A stretch of 64,000 bases of DNA from Burkholderia sp. USMB20 (GTDB lineage: Bacteria > Pseudomonadota > Gammaproteobacteria > Burkholderiales > Burkholderiaceae). How positions within the stretch are numbered: position 1 is the first letter of the stretch; each line of letters starts with the position of its first letter. Where the stretch lies: the NCBI RefSeq assembly GCF_000949135.2, contig NZ_JTAN02000021.1:434001-498000 (forward strand). The letters are read 5' to 3'. Shown piece after piece: positions 1 to 9,871 of the stretch. Under the pieces are notes generated by a model. It searched no databases, was not told where the DNA came from, and worked only from the letters and a program-made list of their open reading frames with translations. The translations under genes were made by a program, and so were the position numbers.

Positions 1-2
1 AC

Positions 3-3000
3 GACATCGTCGTGCCGGCACACGATCCGGATGTGTCGACGCGGCTCTACCTGCATATCCCGGAGGCGCCCGACGCGAACGAACCGCCGCTGGTGTTCGC
101 CCGGCGCGGCGAACCCGTGCAAGGCGCGGTGGCGCACGGGTACGACGGCGCGCCGGTCGAACCGGTGCGCCCGATCGACGCGCAGATCGATCCGGACGCC
201 GACAGCGGGCGGCGCGGCAACACCGGCACGCCGGGCGATGCCGCGCGGCCGGGTGCGACGGCACATGGGCCGGCCCAGCCGCAGCCCCGCGCGCATCCGC
301 GTCTCGCGCCGGAGCCGGACGCGGGCGAGCCGCCCGTCGACGAGCCGGTTCCGGTCGTCGACGTGGCGCCGGGGCAGATCTTCACGGCGGACGAGTGGGC
401 CGCGCGCACCGAGCAGGCCGCCGAGGCCGAAGCCGACGACGGCCTGTCGGGGATTCCGCAGAAGACGTACCGGAACAACAGCCGCGTCTATACGGACCGC
501 ACGATCGCCAACGACGGCGTGATGACGACGACGATTCGCGGCGAGTCGGTACTGCAACCGGGCTTCGACGACGTGACCGGCGTCGACGCGACGCAGCACC
601 CCGAATTCCTGCGTCCGGCCGACACGCTTTTGATGCCGGCCGGCGACCCGCTGCATCCGGTCGGCGCGCGCGGGCTGATGTCGCCGCCGGGCCATCACGT
701 CGTGTTCGGACACGGCATGTCGGCCGATGCGATGCTCGGCCCGGAAGGCCGGCCGGTGACGCCGGACGAGGTGGCCGAGCGTGTCGCGCCGCAGCTCGAG
801 GCAGGGCAGGACGTGACGCTGTATTCCTGTTTCGGCGGGTCGGACAAGCACGATCCGTTGCGCGTCGCGCCGGGCCAGGTGCGGGCCGCGAGCGGGACGT
901 TCGCGGCCGCGCTCGCGCAGCGGCTGTCCGAACTCACCGGGCGGCCGACGTCGGTCTGGGCGCCGCAGGACATCCTGCTCGTCAAGCCGGACGGCTCGGC
1001 CACCGTGCGCGTGACGCGCCGGACCGGCGAGGTCGACAGCGACCGCCTGCCGATGCAGCGCTTCGTCGGCGACCCCGCGCGGGCGGGCCGCCCGGCACTG
1101 CCCGCCGGACCGGACGCGGAGCCGGCACCGAGCGCCGCGCATACGGCGCCGCCGCCACGGGCCGAGCGGCCGGCGCGTCCGACGGTGCCGCGCGTGCCCG
1201 ATCCGACGTTCGCCGATCCCGGCTACGACTTCACGCCGATTCCGGACGGCACGTTCGAATCGGTCACGCTCGACCATCCGTTCCGCAGCGCGCTGGCCGA
1301 CCGGCCGGGCGTGATCGGCGATGCCGCGCGCGTGACGCAGGCCGGCGGCACCGTGAGCCAGCACTGGCCGAGCTATTTCCTCGACGGACCCGAGCCGACC
1401 CGTGTGATCGACGACGTGATGCAGGCGTTCGACGCGGCCGGCCTGACGAACCTGCGCGTCGAATTCGTGACGGGCGACGGCAGCATCGTGCTCGGCAGCG
1501 GCACCGATTTCGGCGCGCTCGATCCCGAGGCGGGCTGGTTCCGGTTCAGCGGCACGGTGCCGGACGCCGCGGCGTCGGCAGCGCACGCGACGGGCCGCAC
1601 GGCCGCCGAAACGCGGCGCGCGTTGCCGGACGGCGTGACGACGGTCGCGCACGACGATCTCGGGCAGGCGCTCGATGCGGCGCAAGCCGGGCCGCGCAAT
1701 CACGCGTACGTGCCGGCCGATGCGCTGCCGGACGACGCCGCGTTCGCGCAGGGCGACCTGACGCCGGCGGAACGCGTCGCGGCCAGCGCCACCGCGCACC
1801 TGGCCGCGGTCGAGGCCGCCGCGCCGACCGACGTCGTGCTGCTGTCGGCACTCGGCCACGATCCGGCAAGTGCGCTGCGCATCACCACGCCCGACGGCGG
1901 TTCGCTGTTCAAGCCGGCCGGCGTCGACATGTACGTCGTGCGCACCCGCGACGCGGCGACGGGCGACGTGTCGTACCGGCTCGTCGGCGTCGATCGTTCC
2001 GGCTTGCCGGAAGGCTATGCGGCCGTGCATGCCGGCGGAACGCGCGCGCTCGGCGCGGTCGACGGCAACCCGACCTGGCCGAGGTTCGGCCACGCGGGGC
2101 CGGCCGGCCGTCTGGCGAGCCCGGCCGGCGACCCGGCAAGCAACAACCCGTCCGCCGCGGCGACGCCGGCCACCGTTTCCGGTCATTCAGCCGCCCCGGC
2201 CGCGCCGCAGGGGGCCGCAGCGGTCGAGGCGGCAAATCAGGCGCGCGCCGCCGACTGGCTCGACACCCTCGGCCGCCGCACGCTCAAGCGTGTCGACGGC
2301 CGGCATGCGCCCACGCTGGACGGACTCGCCCGGCAGCTCGGCCCCAACGCGCATGTGCTGGTCACCGCGCATCACACGCCGCCCGACGGCGCCGCGGCCT
2401 ATACGCCGCCGGCCTTCGTCGCGGTGCTCGAGACCGACGCGAACGGCGCGCTCGGCCCGGTGCGGATGCTGAACGGCAAGCGCGTGCCGCCCGCGCTCAC
2501 CAAGGCGCTGGAAAATGCCGACAGCGGCGGACGACGCGCACGCGGCAAGTTCGATTTCCATGTGTCGCCGGTCGCGCACGACGAACTGGTGGCGTTCGGC
2601 GGCCCGTCGAAGATCGAGACGCCGGACGGCAAGACGTCGTGGGACGTGACGGGCTCGGGCCATGCGATCGAGACGACGCTCGCGGGCGACGTGTCGAAGC
2701 TGCAGGACGCGCCGGTCTTCAAGCGGCCGCGCCAGGCCGTGCGTGCGGTTTCCGGCGCGCAGCGCTGGATTCACGTGGTCGACGACGAGACGGGCAAGGT
2801 GCTCGGCCATGCGGAACGCAACACGAATCACGAGTGGAAATATTTCGAAAAGGCGTCGGTCGGCGATACGGAGATTCCCGAGCAGGATCTGCGCACGGTG
2901 TTCCGGCGCCGCCGCCGCGGCGGCATTCCGGTCGGCCGGTCGCCGCGCCGCGGGATCCGCTTCGTCGTCAGCGACGTGGCGCCGGCCACCGTCGACCGCA

Positions 3001-6000
3001 TCGGCGGGTTCCGGCCGGCGAAGGCGGCCCCGGCCGTCGAGAAGAAACCGATCCGCTCGGCCGGCGACCTGTTCCAGTCGATCGTGCCGGTGCGCCGGCC
3101 GCTGGCGCGCGCGGAGCAGGGCGACGACGCGAACGCCGCGCCGCTGGCGCCGGTCGATCCGCATCTGGTGCCGTCGGACCAGTCCGCGCTCAACGCGGTC
3201 GACTTCAGCGGCAACAGCGTGTCGCACCTGCTGACCGCGATCCGCAACGGCGCGCTGGACGGCGGCCGCCATGTGATCTACGTGTTCAGGACGGACGGCG
3301 CGGTGGCCGAAGCGCTCGGCGATCCGCTCGGCGTGATCGCCGAGCGCGACGGCGAAATGCGCTGGTTCGACAAGATCCCGCAGGTCAACAACAAGAATCA
3401 TCCGGGCGTGCCGCTCGACGCCATGCCGATCGGCAACGATCGCTTCGGCACGGACGTGCATTTTCTGCTCACGCAACTGTCGCCGCGCGATTTCCTGAAC
3501 AGCGCGCGGCCGACGCGCGTCGCCGCGCTCGAAGCGCGCGCGAAGGCGCTGCACGATCAATGGAAGGCGGCGGAAGCGCGCGGCCTGCACTCGGCGCCGT
3601 TCCGCGCGCTCGCGGCGCGCACGCGGCACGGCTACAACGAGGTGCTCGCGGACTTGCGGCGCCTGGGGAGCAAGGGCACCGCGCCCGAGCCGCTGTCGAT
3701 CGAGCCGTACCAGCCGGGGCTGTCGTCGGCGACCTCCGTCGAGTTCAGCCTGCGCCACGGCGCGGCGAAGCCCGAGCAGTATTTCGCGACGCACCAGCAG
3801 ATCGAGGCATACAACAAGCAGGCGCAGCGGCCCGGCGACGTGAACCTCGTGCTGAAGGGCGAGCCGCAGGCCGTGATGGTCGACGTCGGCATGTGGCGCA
3901 CGCTGCTCAACAAGCTGTACGTCGCGCGCGACGTGTCGACGTCCGCATCGCGGTTCCTGCCGGTGCCGGGCAAGCTGCGCGCGCGGACGCGCAACCTGGG
4001 CGCGGCGACCGTCGCCGACAAGCGGATCCGGCAGATCTTCACGCGCTCGAGCGAAGCGTTGCAGGATCGCATGGTGCCGATGGCGCGCTCGTTCTCGCTG
4101 AGCGACGATCCGGCGTTGATGGGCGCGCTGGTCGAGCGGTATGGCGGCGTGATGCCGGTCGCCACGCTCGTGATCGATCCGCATTCGCTCGCGGCGGTGC
4201 TCGGCAAGGCGCACGATCCGGATTTCCTGCGCGCGGTACGCGCGCTCGGCGACCAGAAGCACGCCGTGTTCGACGGCGAGAACGGGATGATCCATCCGGC
4301 GCCGGGCTCCGACGGGAAGGCGCTCGCGCTCGACGATCTCGCGCATCTGCATCGCTGGCTCGACGAGGCCGCACGCACCGGTTTCGCGATCCGGCTCGAG
4401 ACGGCGCCGTCGCGCGCGCTCGTGTCCGGCGCCGACTACCGGTTCCAGTCGGGCACCAACGACACGTATCACGATTACGTGCGTGTGATGACCGCCCTCG
4501 AACGCTGGTCGAACGCGCATCCCGACACGAAGGCGCCGAACGTGATGATCACGTTCCACGGCTGGGACGCGGTGCCGGAATCGGTGCCGGGCGGCGGACA
4601 CGAGAAGCTGCTGCGCGCGGTGCTCGAGCGCAAGGGGCTCGAATGGGTGCACATGGGGCTGTCGTACGGCACCCACGGCGCGGACTTCATCGGCAACCAG
4701 GATCTCACCGGCGCGCTCGCGAAGCTGATCGTGGAGAACCGCAACCGGCCCGAGATCATCGACCGCCTGCATGGCGCCGATGCGCTCACGCGCGTGTTCG
4801 AGCGGGTCGACCGGCAGACGCTGGCGAACCAGCATCAGCTGCTGTTCGCGGAAGTCGAGCGGCTCGGCGCCGCGGACGGCATGACGCCCGCGGACATCGC
4901 CGCGCTGCGCCAGAAGCTCTACGAAGGCAACACGACCGTCTGGCTGAACCAGGCGCGCAAGGCGACGATCGAGCATGCGATGCCGCTGTGGGATGCCGAC
5001 GGCAACCCGCCGCGCACCGGGACGGACGAGGGCGCACGCAGGTTCGGCGGCCGCTGGCTGGCCGACTACGGCGCCGGCGTGCCCGACCGGGTGACCACCG
5101 GCAAGCGGCCGGCCGCCGCCGACCCGCTCGACCACTGGCGCGCGGTCGTGCACGATCCGGCGCTGATCAACGACGGCACCAAGCCGATCGGCACGAGCCG
5201 CTGGGAAGCGGCGCAGCTCGCGAAGGTCGACATTCCCGACGCGAAGCGCGCGCAGGCGGAACTGCATGCGCTGCGGGTGCACGACGAACCGATCGGCGAG
5301 AACACGCCGCCGCCGTCGTCCAGGCGAATCGCCGGCGACATCGCGGCGGCCACCGTGACCGGCGGCGCCGGCGCGGGCGTGCTCGTCGCGGTCGGCCGGG
5401 AGTCGGTGCGCACCGCGACGAACTCGCTGTATGCGGGCCTGCGGGTCGGGCGCGTGTTCCAGGCGCTGCATCACGGCGCGGTCGCCAGCCTGAAGAACGG
5501 CGATCCGCGCGTGTTCGATCGCGTCGTCGACCGGCTCGTGCGCGGGCTGCAGGCACAACTGAAGGCGAACGGCTTCGACGTGGACGCGCGCGGCGCGCAG
5601 CTGGAGCAGATCGCGCACGAAGGCAAGGCGATGGCCGCTCAGCTGCGCGCGCTGAACGACGACGGGATGCTGTCGTTCGACGATACCGTCGCGCATACGA
5701 AGGCGATCGCCGCCGACATGCTCGCGCAGATGCAGGGCGTGGTCGGCGGGACGTCGCTGAAACTGCTGCATCACGGCAGCCCGCGCCATTCGGTCGGCCG
5801 CGTCGGTCGCGTGCTGGCGCTCGGCGGCTACGGCGGCTCGATCACGATGAATGCGTTCAGGGCGATCACGCACGGCGACCTGCTGGCCGGCGGACAGGCG
5901 ATCGGCGGCGCGTTCAGCGCCGTCTATACCGGCATCGTTTACAAGGGCAGCCTGCGCGGCGTGAATGCCGAGAACCGCAGCCAGCTGGCGCGGATCGCGA

Positions 6001-6713
6001 GCGCGACCGGTGACTACCTGACCTCGGCGGTCGGCATCGCAACTGGCGTGCATACCGCGCTGACCGTGGATCCGGTGACCGGCACGCTGACCGCGATGTC
6101 CGGCGCGCTGCTCGGCGCCGGGCGGCTGCATTCGCATTTCCCGAACGCGACGCCGTGGATGGAGCGCTTGCCGACCGGCATCGCGCTGGCGCCCGTGGCG
6201 ATCTTCGGGATCATGCAGGGGATCAGCCTGTACACGTCGGCAACCGCGTCGGACGATCAGCACAAGGCGCCGGGTTCGTCGCCGAAACCGTCGGGTTCGA
6301 GTGCCGGGGCGCCGACGCCGGGCGCGTCGTTTGCGCCGTCGCCCGGCACGACGAGCGCACCGGTGCAGCCGAATGCGTCTGCAACGCCGTCGGGATCGGC
6401 GACGGCATCGGCGTCGGCGAGCGCGCAGCCGTCGGGTACGTCATCGCAACCGGCGCAGCCTTCGACGGGTGCACCGAGCCCCGCGCCCACGCCGCTGACG
6501 GTGACCGTGGCGGCCGGCGATTCGTTGTGGACGATCGCGCAAAGTCACGAAGGATCGTTGCTTGCCGCGGTACACGTGCCGGCCGACGAGCAGCAGCGGA
6601 TGTCGGACGGTCAGCGGATCGACGTCGCGCTCAACGAGATCCTGCAACTGAACCGGAACCTGGCGAGCAAGCCGGGCGAGATCGATCCGGGGCAGCAGGT
6701 CGTGGTCGGGTGA
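3..6713 (+). CDS. Giant multidomain LysM protein with caspase-like region (5' end outside window)
   Basis: The frame is open to the left edge, so the true start is probably upstream; the first internal start is a GTG at 12, giving 2233 residues. Residue numbers count from that GTG. A proline-rich N-terminal stretch is followed by a segment with FGHG (His234) and LYSCFGG (Cys273), the spacing expected of a C80/caspase-like His-Cys dyad as in self-processing toxins. Residues about 1400-1680 look like an alpha/beta barrel with conserved FHGWD (His1516) and YGTHGADF (His1555). Glycine/alanine-rich hydrophobic stretches at about 1770-2060 may be membrane-inserting. A Ser/Ala/Pro-rich linker precedes a LysM domain at 2162-2233 (GDSLWTIAQ), which usually binds peptidoglycan. 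I infer a surface-associated or exported toxin-like protein. I see no adjacent immunity gene, and the function is unproven. Confidence 0.75.
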   Translation, partial: DIVVPAHDPDVSTRLYLHIPEAPDANEPPLVFARRGEPVQGAVAHGYDGAPVEPVRPIDAQIDPDADSGRRGNTGTPGDAARPGATAHGPAQPQPRAHPRLAPEPDAGEPPVDEPVPVVDVAPGQIFTADEWAARTEQAAEAEADDGLSGIPQKTYRNNSRVYTDRTIANDGVMTTTIRGESVLQPGFDDVTGVDATQHPEFLRPADTLLMPAGDPLHPVGARGLMSPPGHHVVFGHGMSADAMLGPEGRPVTPDEVAERVAPQLEAGQDVTLYSCFGGSDKHDPLRVAPGQVRAASGTFAAALAQRLSELTGRPTSVWAPQDILLVKPDGSATVRVTRRTGEVDSDRLPMQRFVGDPARAGRPALPAGPDAEPAPSAAHTAPPPRAERPARPTVPRVPDPTFADPGYDFTPIPDGTFESVTLDHPFRSALADRPGVIGDAARVTQAGGTVSQHWPSYFLDGPEPTRVIDDVMQAFDAAGLTNLRVEFVTGDGSIVLGSGTDFGALDPEAGWFRFSGTVPDAAASAAHATGRTAAETRRALPDGVTTVAHDDLGQALDAAQAGPRNHAYVPADALPDDAAFAQGDLTPAERVAASATAHLAAVEAAAPTDVVLLSALGHDPASALRITTPDGGSLFKPAGVDMYVVRTRDAATGDVSYRLVGVDRSGLPEGYAAVHAGGTRALGAVDGNPTWPRFGHAGPAGRLASPAGDPASNNPSAAATPATVSGHSAAPAAPQGAAAVEAANQARAADWLDTLGRRTLKRVDGRHAPTLDGLARQLGPNAHVLVTAHHTPPDGAAAYTPPAFVAVLETDANGALGPVRMLNGKRVPPALTKALENADSGGRRARGKFDFHVSPVAHDELVAFGGPSKIETPDGKTSWDVTGSGHAIETTLAGDVSKLQDAPVFKRPRQAVRAVSGAQRWIHVVDDETGKVLGHAERNTNHEWKYFEKASVGDTEIPEQDLRTVFRRRRRGGIPVGRSPRRGIRFVVSDVAPATVDRIGGFRPAKAAPAVEKKPIRSAGDLFQSIVPVRRPLARAEQGDDANAAPLAPVDPHLVPSDQSALNAVDFSGNSVSHLLTAIRNGALDGGRHVIYVFRTDGAVAEALGDPLGVIAERDGEMRWFDKIPQVNNKNHPGVPLDAMPIGNDRFGTDVHFLLTQLSPRDFLNSARPTRVAALEARAKALHDQWKAAEARGLHSAPFRALAARTRHGYNEVLADLRRLGSKGTAPEPLSIEPYQPGLSSATSVEFSLRHGAAKPEQYFATHQQIEAYNKQAQRPGDVNLVLKGEPQAVMVDVGMWRTLLNKLYVARDVSTSASRFLPVPGKLRARTRNLGAATVADKRIRQIFTRSSEALQDRMVPMARSFSLSDDPALMGALVERYGGVMPVATLVIDPHSLAAVLGKAHDPDFLRAVRALGDQKHAVFDGENGMIHPAPGSDGKALALDDLAHLHRWLDEAARTGFAIRLETAPSRALVSGADYRFQSGTNDTYHDYVRVMTALERWSNAHPDTKAPNVMITFHGWDAVPESVPGGGHEKLLRAVLERKGLEWVHMGLSYGTHGADFIGNQDLTGALAKLIVENRNRPEIIDRLHGADALTRVFERVDRQTLANQHQLLFAEVERLGAADGMTPADIAALRQKLYEGNTTVWLNQARKATIEHAMPLWDADGNPPRTGTDEGARRFGGRWLADYGAGVPDRVTTGKRPAAADPLDHWRAVVHDPALINDGTKPIGTSRWEAAQLAKVDIPDAKRAQAELHALRVHDEPIGENTPPPSSRRIAGDIAAATVTGGAGAGVLVAVGRESVRTATNSLYAGLRVGRVFQALHHGAVASLKNGDPRVFDRVVDRLVRGLQAQLKANGFDVDARGAQLEQIAHEGKAMAAQLRALNDDGMLSFDDTVAHTKAIAADMLAQMQGVVGGTSLKLLHHGSPRHSVGRVGRVLALGGYGGSITMNAFRAITHGDLLAGGQAIGGAFSAVYTGIVYKGSLRGVNAENRSQLARIASATGDYLTSAVGIATGVHTALTVDPVTGTLTAMSGALLGAGRLHSHFPNATPWMERLPTGIALAPVAIFGIMQGISLYTSATASDDQHKAPGSSPKPSGSSAGAPTPGASFAPSPGTTSAPVQPNASATPSGSATASASASAQPSGTSSQPAQPSTGAPSPAPTPLTVTVAAGDSLWTIAQSHEGSLLAAVHVPADEQQRMSDGQRIDVALNEILQLNRNLASKPGEIDPGQQVVVG

Positions 6714-6832
6714 CGGGGGCGGCGCGCGGAACGTGTGCGGGGCGGATGCAAGCGACGCGTCGCGCTTGACGACGAGCGACGGGCGGGCGCGCCATGACGC
6801 GCATGCATGCGTCGTCGTCGCCGGCCCGTGCG

Positions 6833-7492
6833 TCAGCGCAGCATTGCCTCCGCGCCGACATCGTCGGACCGCGGCAGCACGGTCAGGCCGTCGCGCAGCG
6901 CATACGCGATCACTTCGGCGACGTTGTGCAGCGCCAGTTTCGACATCAGGTTCTGTCGATGCTTGCGTACCGTGAGCACGCTGAGATTCAGCCTGATGGC
7001 GATGTCCTTGCTCGAGTGTCCGTTGGCGATCAGCACGAGGATTTCCTTCTCCCGGGCCGTCACCGGCGGCACGGCGGCGGCGCCGGTGTGCTCGAGGACA
7101 TGGGCGAGCGAGTCGCTGACGTAGCGGATGCCCGACAGCACCAGCGCGACGGCACGCAGCAGCTCGTCGCCGTCTTCGTGCTTGAGCATGTAGCCGTCGA
7201 CGCCGATCGCCATGGCCGCCCGGACCGTGGCCGGGTTCTGATTGCCCGTGACGACCAGGATCCTGGTCTGCGGCGATTGCGCCTTGACTTGCTTCGCCAG
7301 TTCGATGCCGGGGAAGCCGGGTAGGTCGAGATCGAGCAACAGCAAATCGGCCTGCGTATCGCACACCAGCCGACCGACCATCCGGCCGTCGCCGGTCTCC
7401 CCCACGACGGTCCAGTTCGCTCGCGTCTTCAGCAGCAACTTCAGCCCGTCGCGAATGATGGCGTGATCTTCGGCAAGCACGATTTTTTTCAT
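6833..7492 (-). CDS. NarL/FixJ-family response regulator
   Basis: This 219-residue protein has an N-terminal receiver domain (acidic pocket AEDH at residues 7-10, phosphoacceptor Asp54 in LLLLDLDLPG, conserved Thr and Lys further on) and a C-terminal LuxR-type helix-turn-helix (TAREKEILVLIANGHSSKDIA). The ATG at 7490-7492 was chosen because it starts exactly at the receiver domain and has a GGAGAAGG ribosome site about 10 bases upstream. A longer open frame upstream runs across the divergent promoter and the kinase gene. It lies head-to-head with the hybrid kinase gene at 7632, so the two probably form one signalling system. The signal and targets cannot be read from the sequence. Confidence 0.93.
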   Translation of the reverse strand: MKKIVLAEDHAIIRDGLKLLLKTRANWTVVGETGDGRMVGRLVCDTQADLLLLDLDLPGFPGIELAKQVKAQSPQTRILVVTGNQNPATVRAAMAIGVDGYMLKHEDGDELLRAVALVLSGIRYVSDSLAHVLEHTGAAAVPPVTAREKEILVLIANGHSSKDIAIRLNLSVLTVRKHRQNLMSKLALHNVAEVIAYALRDGLTVLPRSDDVGAEAMLR

Positions 7493-7631
7493 TTTTCTTT
7501 CGCCTTCTCCCGGGGCACCCGGAAGCTCGTTCCTTTGCGACAATACGATGCAACCCCGTTGCGACGTGTCATGCGGCGGGCGAGATCGACGCCCGCTCCG
7601 TTCAACGCCGGATCCGCTACGCGATTTTGAA

Positions 7632-9401
7632 ATGGCAAACAGGATAGCGCAAGAATACCGTGCCGACGTGCAGCTGGAACTGGTCAATACGCTGTACCGA
7701 CAGTCTCCGCCGATCCTGTTCGGCAACATCGCCGTCGTCAGCCTGACCACCTTTCTGTTGTGGCACGAGGTGTCGCGGCATGCGCTGCTCGCGTGGGCCG
7801 CGGCGATCTGCGTGCTGACCGCAATCCGTACCGTCATGGTCTGGCGGGATCGCCGCGCGGGCGAACATCCTGCCGGGACGGCCACGCGCCGCGCGCGGAA
7901 ATACATGGTGTTCGCGGGCGTGTCCGGCTGCCTGTGGGGCGCCATGGGCGTGCTGTTCTTTTCGCCGGACAACACGATCGTGACCGCGCTGATCTGCATC
8001 GTGCTGGCCGGCATGACCGGCGGCTCGGTGGCGTCGCTCTCGTCGTGGTGGCCGACCTACGTGGCTTATGCGTTGCCGACGGTGCTGCCGTTCGCGATCC
8101 GCTCGTTCGCGTACGGCAGCGCGCTGTTTTCGGTGCTGGGCTTCCTGTCGCTGTTCCTGCTCGCGGTCAATCTCGCCTTCAGCCGGACGCTGCAGCGTAC
8201 CGTGCGCGATGCCGTGTCGCTGCGCTTCGAGAACGTCGACCTGATCCGGCAACTGACGCAGGAGAAGGAGCGCGCCGAACTCGCCAATCGAAGCAAATCG
8301 CAATTCCTGGCCGCCGCCAGCCACGACCTGCGTCAGCCGACGCATGCGCTCGGCCTCTACATCGCGACGCTGCGGGCGATGGCGCGCGCGCCGAGTGTCG
8401 ACGGAACCGCGCTCGACGACATCGCCGAACGGCTCCGCACCGCGTTGAAAGGCATGTCGCAATTGCTGAACGTGTTGCTGGACATATCCCGGCTCGACGC
8501 GGGCGTGATCGATGTCGAGCCGCGCCGCTTCGCGCTGCAGCAGGCGCTCGACGCGCTGGACAGCCAGTTTCGTCAGGCCGCGCTGGCCAAGGGGTTGACG
8601 CTCAGGATCCGGCCGACCGCGATCTGGCTGGAAACCGATGCGGTGCTGCTGCACACGATCCTGTCGAACCTGCTGTCGAATGCCGTGCGCTATACGCAGC
8701 GCGGCGGCATCCTGCTGGCCTGCCGGCGTCGCGGCACCGACGTCGAGATCCAGGTCTTCGATACCGGCATCGGCATCGCGGGCGATCAACTGCCGCACAT
8801 CTTTCGGGAGTTCTACCAGATCGGCAACGCGGCGCGGGACCGCGAGCAGGGGCTGGGCCTCGGGCTCGCCATCGTGCAGCGCACGGCGGCGCTGATCAAT
8901 GCGAGCGTGCAGGTGCGTTCGACCGCGGGCCGCGGCTCGCTGTTCTCGGTGCGGCTGGCCATGGCCGACCATGCCCCGTCGCGCGCCACCGGCGCGCACC
9001 CGCCGGGCGAGCGTGCGGACCCCGGGCGCAGGCAGGCGCGCAAGACCATCCTCGTCGTCGACGACGATCGCGACGTGCTGGCCGGCATGCAGACGCTGCT
9101 TCAGACCTGGGGGCATACCGTGATCGCCGCGCCATCGCTGGAGCGTGCGATCGAGCTTGCCGCGCCGCGGAGCGCCGAACTGGACATGATCGTGACGGAC
9201 TTCAGGCTGGCGGGGCACGTGACCGGCGCCGATGTCGTCCACCGGGTGTTCCGCGTCATCGAACGCGAGATTCCGGCCATCATCATTACCGGCGATACGT
9301 CGCCCGAGGGCATCCATGCCGCTTCGTCGAGCGGCTTCAGCGTGATGCACAAGCCGCTCGACCCGCAGGAAATGCAGACCTTGATCGACGCGTCGGCGTG
9401 A
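7632..9401 (+). CDS. Hybrid sensor histidine kinase with C-terminal receiver
   Basis: The protein has 589 residues. The N-terminal third is hydrophobic, with about five or six membrane segments and no obvious periplasmic sensor domain. A short coiled linker leads to a HisKA domain with phospho-His231 in ASHDLRQP. An HATPase domain follows (N box SNLLSNAVRYT, G1 DTGIGI, G2 GLGLGLAI), then a receiver domain with acidic residues VVDDD and phosphoacceptor Asp523 in VTDFRLAG. The start at ATG 7632 (MANRIAQEY) is preferred to the upstream ATG at 7548, whose extra 28 residues are arginine-rich and unlike a kinase N-terminus. It is divergent from the response regulator at 6833-7492, its likely partner. 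The ligand is unknown. Confidence 0.93.
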   Translation: MANRIAQEYRADVQLELVNTLYRQSPPILFGNIAVVSLTTFLLWHEVSRHALLAWAAAICVLTAIRTVMVWRDRRAGEHPAGTATRRARKYMVFAGVSGCLWGAMGVLFFSPDNTIVTALICIVLAGMTGGSVASLSSWWPTYVAYALPTVLPFAIRSFAYGSALFSVLGFLSLFLLAVNLAFSRTLQRTVRDAVSLRFENVDLIRQLTQEKERAELANRSKSQFLAAASHDLRQPTHALGLYIATLRAMARAPSVDGTALDDIAERLRTALKGMSQLLNVLLDISRLDAGVIDVEPRRFALQQALDALDSQFRQAALAKGLTLRIRPTAIWLETDAVLLHTILSNLLSNAVRYTQRGGILLACRRRGTDVEIQVFDTGIGIAGDQLPHIFREFYQIGNAARDREQGLGLGLAIVQRTAALINASVQVRSTAGRGSLFSVRLAMADHAPSRATGAHPPGERADPGRRQARKTILVVDDDRDVLAGMQTLLQTWGHTVIAAPSLERAIELAAPRSAELDMIVTDFRLAGHVTGADVVHRVFRVIEREIPAIIITGDTSPEGIHAASSSGFSVMHKPLDPQEMQTLIDASA

Positions 9402-9871
9402 CGGCGCTGCGATTTCATCGCACCGCGCCCGCTCGGCACCCGCACGCGAATGCGACGCGTTCGCGACGGCGGCCGGCGCGGCCGGTGCAGCGGCGACGGC
9501 ACTACTGCATCTGCGGTATTTCCCAAACGAAACGGGTGCAGTACCTTCGCACCTGCTGGCAATCGTAAAAGAACAGTCGCGCGGGGTAGCGAAGAAGGCA
9601 GGACAGCCGGGGAGACCAACCCACGGTTCGGGCCGCACGTCCGATCGAATCGGCACGGCGCCGGCACGGCCTGATGCCGCGGAACAGGATCGGTCGCAGT
9701 GCGGCCGACCCTGTTCCAGGCGTCGTCCTTTCTGAAAGCAACGCGACAGGGTGCCGTGCCTGCACCCTGAATCGCGCTCGCCTTGCGCATGAGCCGACCG
9801 GCCTCTCGCGGTCGAATCCTTGAACGGTCATGGCGCGGCCTCGCCGCCCGCCTGCCTGGAGCGCAACGGTG
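9402..9871 (+). other. Intergenic region, no gene recognised
   Basis: These 470 bases between the kinase gene and the desaturase-like gene hold no frame with a recognisable product. Open frames in both directions are arginine-rich and lack ribosome sites. The promoter of the downstream operon must lie here, but I could not pick convincing -35/-10 hexamers. Confidence 0.5.

Noticed and set aside
395-6013. Long plus-strand frame inside the same gene
   Set aside because: Arg/Gly/Ala-rich shadow in another frame, without ribosome site or recognisable sequence.
2187-6263. Very long minus-strand open frame opposite the giant LysM gene
   Set aside because: Its product is dominated by Arg, Ala, Val and Asp with no domain, and it mirrors a plus-strand gene with clear motifs. 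It is a high-GC antisense artefact.
6714-6832. Hairpin around GACGC/GCGTC as a bidirectional terminator
   Set aside because: The stem is short and has no T-tract on either strand, so it is not supported beyond chance in this GC-rich sequence.
7493-8014. N-terminal extension of the response regulator frame
   Set aside because: It crosses the divergent promoter and the kinase gene, and the receiver domain starts at the ATG at 7492 with a good ribosome site.
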